Assembly: GCF_018100985.1 (NCBI RefSeq)
Contig: NZ_JAGJEI010000012.1
Span: 62,001-126,000, forward strand
Length of the DNA: 64,000 bases
Source: Pseudoalteromonas sp. MMG007
GTDB lineage: Bacteria > Pseudomonadota > Gammaproteobacteria > Enterobacterales > Alteromonadaceae
Direction: 5' to 3'
The notes below the pieces were generated by a model, which was not told the DNA's origin, made no database searches, and saw only the letters and a program-made list of their open reading frames with translations. Made by a program: the position numbers and the translations under genes. Position 1 is the first letter of the stretch. Each line of letters starts with the position of its first letter. Positions 57,789 through 64,000 of the stretch are shown here, in pieces.

Positions 57789-58673
57789 TTAAAAGTTAAG
57801 GAGGTTAGCTGGAGAGTATTGGTCGGTCAGTATTTTGGTGTTAGCTGGCCAGTCTTGGTTGTTTTTGGTGCTTTGCATATAGGTGCTTATTGCTTTTATA
57901 TCTACATCGTATTTTTTTAAACGTGGTCCAAGAGCGCTAATACGCTCGTTAAGTTGCGCCTGCGTTGGCATAGTTTTAATGCCCGCTAAAATAATACGGT
58001 TACTGCGATTAGGGCGGCTTACGTTAATAAAGTCACCAAATACGCTGTGGTATGTTGCCGACTCGTGCTCGTATAACTTGCTGCTCGAAAACGTATTAGC
58101 TGCAATAACACCGCCATCGGCCAATACGCTTTGTACTTCTTCAAAAAATTCTTTAGTAAGCAAATGCTCAGGAATGTAGTCGCCGTTGAATGCATCCAGA
58201 ATGATCCAGTCGTACTTTTGCTTTTTAATAGCCGCGCGTTTTATAAATATACGCCCATCTTGCACGCTTGATGTAACGTTGTCGGTTTCTATAAAGTTAA
58301 AGTAATCGCGGGCTACTTTTAAAACGGCTGGGTCTATTTCAACATTATGAATTTTAGCGGCAGGGTAAAGCTCATGAATAACATTAGAAAGCGTGCCGCC
58401 ACCTAAGCCTATAACCAGTACGTTTTTAGGATTTTGTGTTACTAAAAGGCTGGCAAACGTAAGCTTGGTATAATTAAAAACGAGTTTGTCAGGGTCATTT
58501 TTATACATACAACTTTGGCTTGTTTGGCTGCTTTTGGTGTTAAATTTTAGGCAGCGTAGGTCACGAGTTTCATCAACAATAATATTGCGATATAAAGAGC
58601 GCTCCTCATGAATGACCTCGCCCGTTGCTACAGCCGAAAATACACTTAAAGCCAAAAGTAAATATTTAAGCAT
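57789..58673 (-). CDS. Spermidine synthase-like protein (soluble half)
   Basis: 294 residues from ATG 58673, with a signal-like N-terminus (MLKYLLLALSVFSAVATG). Aminopropyltransferase/methyltransferase fold: VLVIGLGGGTLSNVIHELYP, HNVEIDPAVLKVARDYF, SVQDGRIFI and WIILDAFNGDYIPEHLLTKEFFEEV. The fused-MFS spermidine synthases carry the same domain after membrane helices; here the two parts are separate genes that overlap by eight bases (58666-58673). The LDAFNGDYIP loop differs from the DSTDP of SpeE, so polyamine synthesis is not certain. Confidence 0.82.
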   Translation of the reverse strand: MLKYLLLALSVFSAVATGEVIHEERSLYRNIIVDETRDLRCLKFNTKSSQTSQSCMYKNDPDKLVFNYTKLTFASLLVTQNPKNVLVIGLGGGTLSNVIHELYPAAKIHNVEIDPAVLKVARDYFNFIETDNVTSSVQDGRIFIKRAAIKKQKYDWIILDAFNGDYIPEHLLTKEFFEEVQSVLADGGVIAANTFSSSKLYEHESATYHSVFGDFINVSRPNRSNRIILAGIKTMPTQAQLNERISALGPRLKKYDVDIKAISTYMQSTKNNQDWPANTKILTDQYSPANLLNF

Positions 58674-59289
58674 GAGCCAACTCCTTATTACCTGCCAAGC
58701 TATTAATAACAATTGCAAGTACGCCAAGTAACCCAAGCGTAGAAGCAAATGCGCTAATTATGGTGTTTACGTCGAACGCCAGTACAAAGTAAAACGAGGT
58801 AATAATAGTACCAAGCGCACTACCAAGCGTGCTTACAAAATATAAAATACCCGCAACTTGGCCGCTTTTTTCGTTGTCGGTTACTAATAAACGAACAGAA
58901 TAAGGTGAGATCATGCCTAAAATTATGGTGGGAATAAAAAACAAAGCCGTAGAGGCTAGCAAAGAGCCATAGCGACTATCTTCAATATGGGTAAAAATAA
59001 ACTCCATTATAGGCTGTGAAAACAGTGTGATAGGCACCACCATTATACTCGCAACTAAAAATATTAAGCCGTATTTAGTAAGCGATGCATTTTTTGTACT
59101 GAGCTTACCGCCGAGCAAATAACCAAAAGAAAGGCTAAGCATAAATACGGTAATTATACTGCCCCAAATATGTACGCTACTGCCAAAATAGGGCGCTAAA
59201 ATACGCCCACCTAAAAGCTCAATACCCATAATGCAAAAACCACTGCAGAAGGCTAAAAAGTAAATTAATGCGTTTGTTTTTATGCTCAT
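58666..59289 (-). CDS. Membrane half of a fused-MFS spermidine synthase-like protein
   Basis: 207 residues, six or so membrane segments, opening with FCSGFCIMGIELLGGRILAPYFGSSVHIWGSII, the typical start of membrane-bound spermidine-synthase-like proteins, and PTIILGMISPYSVRLLVTD. It overlaps the soluble gene and must be co-translated with it. It probably anchors or transports the product. Confidence 0.82.
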   Translation of the reverse strand: MSIKTNALIYFLAFCSGFCIMGIELLGGRILAPYFGSSVHIWGSIITVFMLSLSFGYLLGGKLSTKNASLTKYGLIFLVASIMVVPITLFSQPIMEFIFTHIEDSRYGSLLASTALFFIPTIILGMISPYSVRLLVTDNEKSGQVAGILYFVSTLGSALGTIITSFYFVLAFDVNTIISAFASTLGLLGVLAIVINSLAGNKELAHA

Positions 59290-59449
59290 ATAATTTTCGT
59301 TAAGTAACCTAAATAGAACACCATACTAACGTGATGTATACAAAGCTGCTAATGCAATTTTTAAATTCAAAAAAGTCTTTTTGTTATAAAGTAACACATG
59401 CTAAACTTATCGTTATAATATCACATTTGTTTATTCTCTATTATCAATC

Positions 59450-61531
59450 ATGAAGTACTCTTTAATTTACTTAGCCTGTTTAGGCATTAGTGCGCAAACA
59501 CTTGCACAAGAGCAAACCGACGAAATTGAAAAAATATCGGTTACTTATAAACAAGCATACCGTGGCGACATTCCTCAAAAACAAATGCCGCAGTCTATTG
59601 TAAGTGTTAGCAGCGCCGCGCTTGATCAAAAAGGCATTACCGAATTACAAGACGCGCTTGATTTTTCGGCGAGTATTTCGCGAAAAAATAACAGTGGCGC
59701 ATTATGGGATAGCTTTTCGATTCGTGGGCTTTCAGGTAACGAAAACATGCCATCGGGCTATTTAATTAATGGCTTTAGCGGTGGACGTGGTTTTAGCGGC
59801 CCACGCGATGTATCAAACATTGAATATATAGAAGTATTAAAAGGCCCAGGCTCAGCACTTTATGGGCGCTCGGAGCCCGGTGGTACTGTAAATATTGTAA
59901 CCAAAAAACCACAGTTTGATTCTCAAGGTGAGCTAAAATTAAGCCTAGGCAGCGATAGCTTTAACCGTGTTGAAGGCGATTACACAAACGGCATTAACGA
60001 CACCACGGCATTTAGAATAAATGGCGCGTGGCAAGATAGCGACAGCTACCGCGATGAGGTGTACACCAATAAAAAGGTAATTACGCCGTCTATTTATCAT
60101 CAAATAAACGCATCGACCAGTGTAACGTATGAGTTTGAATACGTAGATTTAGCTCAGTTATTTGACCGTGGTGTTGTAGTACTTGATAACGATTTTGACA
60201 CTGTACCAAGCTCACGCTATTTAGGTAACCCAAACGATGGCGACACGCAGGTGTATTCGCGCGGTCATCAAATTACGTTAAATCATGATATTACCGATGA
60301 ATGGTCGTTAGTTGTAGGTGCAAACTATCGTAGCTCCACGTTAACGGGGTTTTCGTCGGATGCTGAGCTTCCGCCATCGCGCCAATCGTTATTTGACGAT
60401 GGTCGCACGCTTACCCGACAGCAGCGCTATCGCGACTACGAAGTAGAAGACACAAGCGTTAAGTTTGAAGTTAGCGGAAGTTTAGATACAGCAGGCATTA
60501 CGCATCACTTATTAATAGGCGCAGATGCATATAAATACGATTTACGTACAGCGCTTTCACGCTACCGTGGCGGTAATGGTACTTATACTGTTGATATTTT
60601 TGAGCCAAATTACGATGTTGAGCGCCCAGAAGTAAGCCTGCTTTACGAAAACGACGAAGAGCAAAACGCATACGGCATTTATGTTCAAGACCAAATGGAT
60701 ATTACCGATAAATTTAAGCTATTAATTGGCCTAAGATTTGACAGTGTTGATCAAGACATTTTAGAAACCAACAGCGGCGTGTTTTCAACAAGCTCTGAAA
60801 GCCAAGTAAGTCCTCGTGTTGGTGTAGTGTACGAGCTAAATAACGCACTCACCTTTTACAGCAGTTACTCAGAAGGCTTTTTGCCACTGAGCGGTACTGA
60901 TGCAAGCGGCGACCCATTTGGTTTTGAATACAGCGATTCGTTTGAAGTTGGCGCTAAGTTTGAATACTTAGGCGTAAACGGTACTGTGGCATTTTTTGAT
61001 GCGTCTAAAAGTAATATGTTAGTGGCAGACCCTGTAAACATTGGTTTTTCAGCGCCTATTGGTAAAGCCGATAGTAAAGGTTTTGAGCTTGATTTAAACA
61101 CCTATATTACTGATGCAACCGCGTTTAACTTATCGTACGCATATATAGATGCCACCACCGCAAACGATATTATTAATGCCGATTGGGGCGTACCAATTGA
61201 AAAAGGCAGTCCCCTGGTAAATGTACCAAAAAACAACCTAAACCTTACGCTTAGCCACCAAACGGCGTTAATGGGCAAAGAGCTTGAATTTGGTGCTAGT
61301 TACCAATACACCAGTAGCCGTTTAGGTGATGCCGCCGATTTAAGTTTTAGGCTACCTAGCTATCAATTAGTAGGCGTGTTTGGACAAGTTAATTTAACCG
61401 AGCAAACCGAACTTAATATCAGTGTTAATAACATTTTTGATGAAGATTACGCAGAAAGTAGCTACAACGCTTTATGGGTGTACCCAGGTGCGCCAACTCA
61501 ATTTAAAATGTCGTTAGCTTATAATTTTTAA
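59450..61531 (+). CDS. TonB-dependent siderophore receptor
   Basis: 693 residues. Signal peptide MKYSLIYLACLGISAQTLA; plug domain with KQMPQSIVSVSSAAL, SFSIRGLSGNE and IEVLKGPGSALYGRSEPGGTVNIVTKKP; a 22-strand barrel ending in a C-terminal Phe (SLAYNF), as outer-membrane proteins do. The TonB-box region is EKISVTYK. It resembles ferrichrome- and hydroxamate-type receptors. A weak Fur-like stretch (about 59410-59450) is not convincing. No ribosome site is clear before ATG 59450. Confidence 0.93.
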   Translation: MKYSLIYLACLGISAQTLAQEQTDEIEKISVTYKQAYRGDIPQKQMPQSIVSVSSAALDQKGITELQDALDFSASISRKNNSGALWDSFSIRGLSGNENMPSGYLINGFSGGRGFSGPRDVSNIEYIEVLKGPGSALYGRSEPGGTVNIVTKKPQFDSQGELKLSLGSDSFNRVEGDYTNGINDTTAFRINGAWQDSDSYRDEVYTNKKVITPSIYHQINASTSVTYEFEYVDLAQLFDRGVVVLDNDFDTVPSSRYLGNPNDGDTQVYSRGHQITLNHDITDEWSLVVGANYRSSTLTGFSSDAELPPSRQSLFDDGRTLTRQQRYRDYEVEDTSVKFEVSGSLDTAGITHHLLIGADAYKYDLRTALSRYRGGNGTYTVDIFEPNYDVERPEVSLLYENDEEQNAYGIYVQDQMDITDKFKLLIGLRFDSVDQDILETNSGVFSTSSESQVSPRVGVVYELNNALTFYSSYSEGFLPLSGTDASGDPFGFEYSDSFEVGAKFEYLGVNGTVAFFDASKSNMLVADPVNIGFSAPIGKADSKGFELDLNTYITDATAFNLSYAYIDATTANDIINADWGVPIEKGSPLVNVPKNNLNLTLSHQTALMGKELEFGASYQYTSSRLGDAADLSFRLPSYQLVGVFGQVNLTEQTELNISVNNIFDEDYAESSYNALWVYPGAPTQFKMSLAYNF

Positions 61532-61539
61532 TAAAAATA

Positions 61540-61701
61540 ATACCAATTCGCTTAATTAAGTGATCTATTTTGAGGCTGGAAAAACGTGTTAACAGCTAGG
61601 CAAAAAATTCGCTATTTAGTTGCTCTAAATGAGAATTTTTTAACGCAGATAGTGACACGTTTAGCCCCGCAAAATGATTAAGTATTATTACGGATTGGTA
61701 T
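61540..61701. mobile_element. MITE-like element, copy 3 (162 bp)
   Basis: Begins ATACCAAT, ends ATTGGTAT, with TTCGCTTAATTAAGTGATC near the left end and GATTAAGTATTATTACGG near the right, partly complementary. No open frame. Lies between the TonB receptor and the LysR gene. Same length as copy 1. Confidence 0.68.
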
Positions 61702-61768
61702 AAACCAGTTTTCATCCTAAAGCGTCTTAGTGTAGTGGTTAAGGCGCTTTATTTTTTTTAGTCCTTTT

Positions 61769-62644
61769 TTATAAAGAATGCATAAGTTTATTAAGCCAAC
61801 CATCGGCCTTTGATGGTTTGTATATCATTACAATGCTTTCACTATAGTGACTGTTAACCCCCTTTACAGTTAATTTTGTAAGCCCTAAATCGTCAATCAC
61901 AAAGTTAGGTAAATATGCTAACGCCAAGCCACTTTGCACAACCTCTATTAATGCACTGTAGTCGCTACATCTAAATACAATATTGCGCGGGGCTATTTCA
62001 TCTTGCCAGCCGTCGGAGCCTATACCTTGCTCTAAGCCGCATAACGGCGAAAACAAAGGGCATGCAAAAGCCGCCTGCAGTAATTGTTTTTTATTAAGCG
62101 TTAATGCACCTTTTTGAACTAGCTGATGCGAAGCATGTGCTGCCACACTAAACCCAGTACTAAATATATCAACTGCCACTAAATTAGTATGTGAGCTATT
62201 ATTTAGTGCCTCGCGAGTTACTAGCGCAATATGCGCCGAGCCAGACGCAACTTGGCTTATGGCTTCACCTTCAAACACATTATTAATACGCACCGAGCAG
62301 GGTAGTTGGCTAAGAGGTGTAAGCAGCTTTTTAAGGCCACTTTTAAGTAAAATGGCAGGGCCTGCAATAACCGCATTAAATTTATGATTATCACTTTTAA
62401 AACGGCTAGTAAGCTGCTGGTAATTATGAACTAAATCGCTACTGTGCTTAACAAATTCTTTGCCTTTATCATTAAGTACTAAGGTTTTACCCACACGGTT
62501 AAACAGCTCTGTGGCTAAGTTTGCCTCAACCTTTTTTAGCGTTTTAGACAGCGCTCCTGGGGTAATATTAAAATGCTTAGCGGTTGTATGCAGATTTTGC
62601 GAACCCGCCATATGTATTACTTTTTCAATGTCATCTATGTGCAT
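61769..62644 (-). CDS. LysR-family transcriptional regulator
   Basis: 291 residues. Winged helix DIEKVIHMAGSQNLHTTAKHFNITPGALSKTLKKVEANL, then a substrate-binding domain with FVIDDLGLTKLTVKG near the end. Divergent from a secreted-protein gene. The sequence TGTTAACCCCCTTTACA, one change from the dispersed palindrome, is in its coding region at 61851-61869. The inducer and targets are unknown. Confidence 0.9.
   Translation of the reverse strand: MHIDDIEKVIHMAGSQNLHTTAKHFNITPGALSKTLKKVEANLATELFNRVGKTLVLNDKGKEFVKHSSDLVHNYQQLTSRFKSDNHKFNAVIAGPAILLKSGLKKLLTPLSQLPCSVRINNVFEGEAISQVASGSAHIALVTREALNNSSHTNLVAVDIFSTGFSVAAHASHQLVQKGALTLNKKQLLQAAFACPLFSPLCGLEQGIGSDGWQDEIAPRNIVFRCSDYSALIEVVQSGLALAYLPNFVIDDLGLTKLTVKGVNSHYSESIVMIYKPSKADGWLNKLMHSL
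61851..61869. repeat. Dispersed palindrome TGTAAA-N5-TTTACA, copy 7 (inside LysR gene)
   Basis: CTGTTAACCCCCTTTACAG, one mismatch in the left arm, in coding sequence. Confidence 0.5.
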
Positions 62645-62750
62645 GCGCCAAGCCGTATTGATTAAAAGGAAACAACAAGTTACTTATTATCGATTATTTA
62701 TACATAAAAACCAGCTTATAGTAGCGCTATATTTATTTTTGAGCATTAAC

Positions 62751-63431
62751 ATGAAACACATACTGCTACTTTTTATTTTATTGTCGAGCACAGCACTTGC
62801 AAATACACATCAACACAATACGCACAACACAGACAGAACCCACAGCTACGAGGGATTTCATGGTATGGCACTAATATTGGCTGGCGATAAAGTACTAGCT
62901 AGCCACATGCCTTTATACGCCCCACCACACAACTACCAAATAGTGTATGAAGTAACAACAGATGACACCCATCTTAAAATTATCAAAAATGCACTAAATG
63001 AATCAGTTAAAAAGCAAGCTCAGATCACTATTTTACCAACTAAATTTGATTTGAGCTTATTAATAAATAAGATGACACCCACATTAAAAACGACTGTGTT
63101 TAATGGTCATTTTGAGCGTGGAGGATACGCACTGTTTTCAACAAAACTAACTTTCAAAAATCCGTTATATGTAAAAAAGCTCGCTATAACTAAACCCAAA
63201 AAAGCAGAGTTTGATTTAATAAAGGTTTCAGCAACGCAAGGCTTGGTAATTCATAAAATACAAAGCAAGCCAAGCTATGACTCGTTAAGCCTAATACCTC
63301 TGAGTAATGGTAAATATAACGGAGAGTTAAAGTGTGATACTGCGATAAATACTGCACTTAAGAGTAAGCTAAAGGCTTGTTTTAAAAATGCACCGAGTTA
63401 TTTAGAAACCCGAGACTTTACAGTTTTATAA
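62751..63431 (+). CDS. Secreted protein, His-rich start, unknown function
   Basis: 226 residues from ATG 62751; the open frame begins 97 codons earlier inside the LysR gene but the signal peptide MKHILLLFILLSSTALA settles the start. The mature protein begins NTHQHNTHNTDRTHSYEGFHG, rich in His, which could bind metal. Only two Cys, close to the C-terminus. No family recognised. A GTTGGTAAAA-family repeat is embedded at 63022-63042, coding ITILPTK. Followed by the transposase gene. Confidence 0.75.
   Translation: MKHILLLFILLSSTALANTHQHNTHNTDRTHSYEGFHGMALILAGDKVLASHMPLYAPPHNYQIVYEVTTDDTHLKIIKNALNESVKKQAQITILPTKFDLSLLINKMTPTLKTTVFNGHFERGGYALFSTKLTFKNPLYVKKLAITKPKKAEFDLIKVSATQGLVIHKIQSKPSYDSLSLIPLSNGKYNGELKCDTAINTALKSKLKACFKNAPSYLETRDFTVL
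63022..63042 (-). repeat. Dispersed GTTGGTAAAA repeat inside a coding region
   Basis: On the minus strand TAGTTGGTAAAATAGTGATCT, in the secreted-protein gene. A match of 19 of 21 bases to the unit at 53205. Confidence 0.65.
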
Positions 63432-63560
63432 AGTGTAACTTTTTTAGTAAGTTTAAGATGATGAAGATTTAAAATTTTACAGTGACACCCACCGTTACTT
63501 TTGTACTTTAGTTATTTAGCAACTAAGATTTATTTAGCTCAATAAACAAACAGGTGCTAC

Positions 63561-64000
63561 ATGGCTATTGCAAGAAAACGCCAAATAAGTTTGGCCGATA
63601 CAAAATACTATCACTGTATTTCGCGCTGTGTACGCCATGCTTACTTATGCGGCGAGGATTTATTAACAGGCAAATCTTACGAACACCGAAGAGGCTGGGT
63701 AGAGCAAAAGCTATTTAGTCTCGCTAAAATATTTTGTATTGATATATGTGCTTACGCAGTTATGAGCAACCATACGCATATTGTACTTTATGTTGATGAT
63801 AAAAAAGCAAATAGGTTAAATGACAAAGCCATAGTGCTACGCTGGCATAAGCTATGTAAAGGCACACCACTTACACAAAAATTTTTACAAGGTGAGGAGC
63901 TTAGCAATACTGAACGATACTTTTTAAGCCAAACTATTATTCAATACAGAGAAAGGTTATCTAGCATTAGCTGGTTTATGCGCGTTTTAAACGAACATGT
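63561..64000 (+). CDS. IS200-like/REP-associated transposase (HUH), partial
   Basis: The first 146 residues are present and the frame continues past the window. ATG 63561 follows CAGGTGCTAC. The HUH active site is at residues 71-73 (SNHTHIVLY) with the conserved start ISLADTKYYHCISRCVRHAYLC. These enzymes use a later Tyr (beyond the edge) to cut single-stranded DNA at hairpins. No IS ends were seen on the left side. Seven REP-like elements in the window could be its substrates, but none flank it here. Confidence 0.9.
   Translation, partial: MAIARKRQISLADTKYYHCISRCVRHAYLCGEDLLTGKSYEHRRGWVEQKLFSLAKIFCIDICAYAVMSNHTHIVLYVDDKKANRLNDKAIVLRWHKLCKGTPLTQKFLQGEELSNTERYFLSQTIIQYRERLSSISWFMRVLNEH

Noticed and set aside
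59400..59450. Fur box before the TonB receptor
   Set aside because: Only isolated ATTATC and ATCATT pieces are present, no convincing 19-base inverted repeat.
62460..62750. N-terminal extension of the secreted protein frame
   Set aside because: It overlaps the LysR gene on the other strand and the signal peptide at 62751 marks the true start.

Overview
The window reads as chromosome from a marine gammaproteobacterium, most likely Pseudoalteromonas or a close Alteromonadales relative. This is inferred from AT-rich DNA, the family membership of the proteins (YbiT, KatG, Fpr, DeoB/DeoD, GlcB, SbcCD, DUF3649/PepSY/DUF3325) and abundant short dispersed repeats. No rRNA, tRNA, CRISPR array or prophage was recognised. 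About 58 protein genes are supported. Several use TTG or GTG starts, one seems to use ATT, and one 56-residue lipoprotein is very short.

Layout. 1-2650: accessory stretch with three copies of a long modular hairpin-rich repeat, three REP-like elements, and a transglutaminase-like membrane protein gene interrupted by an in-frame TAG. 2679-4372: translationally coupled methyltransferase and HNH endonuclease. 4664-9210: two tandem orphan solute-binding proteins, the ABC-F ATPase YbiT, ArfB and a secreted protein. 9211-9775: four more REP-like elements expanded together with terminator halves. 9776-12680: katG, then a 720-base gap holding two stand-alone plus-strand terminators (sRNA candidates). 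12680-15783: TPR protein, two uncharacterised genes and ferredoxin-NADP reductase. 16141-20143: nucleoside salvage block, deoB-deoD divergent from udk-nupC. 20821-24473: convergent solute-binding pair, cold-shock protein with a clear promoter, diguanylate cyclase. 24673-29454: GH3 lipoprotein, 5-oxoprolinase subunit A and an S9 peptidase. 30012-34036: glyoxylate shunt, isocitrate lyase divergent from malate synthase G. 34297-39009: YebC/YeeN-like regulator, HAD phosphatase, a small secreted protein and an M1 metallopeptidase. 39302-44883: two paralogous 78-residue membrane proteins, then sbcD-sbcC. 44904-50113: methyltransferase, lipoproteins, degenerate SDR divergent from a LysR regulator, ACT-domain protein, YaiI, lipocalin. 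50328-52590: a DUF3649-PepSY-DUF3325 membrane operon of the type linked to siderophore-iron use; a TonB siderophore receptor lies at 59450. 52815-59289: VOC protein, uracil-DNA-glycosylase-like protein, BASS transporter, a MarR-HlyD-DUF2955 efflux operon with a perfect 26-bp palindrome upstream, and a spermidine-synthase-like protein split into soluble and membrane genes. 61769-64000: LysR regulator, secreted protein and the start of an IS200-like/REP-associated (HUH) transposase cut by the window edge.

The least explained signals are dispersed and non-coding: (i) a 17-19 bp palindrome TGTAAA-N5-TTTACA with a C5 or G5 core, seven copies; (ii) a 20-25 bp family GTTRGTAAAA followed by CGGTTTAT or GTGATCTG, twelve copies, seven of them clustered at 29598-29930; (iii) a MITE-like element of 162 bp with ATACCAAT ends; (iv) two-hairpin REP elements with compensatory stem changes. 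All positions were read by eye; no database search was run.
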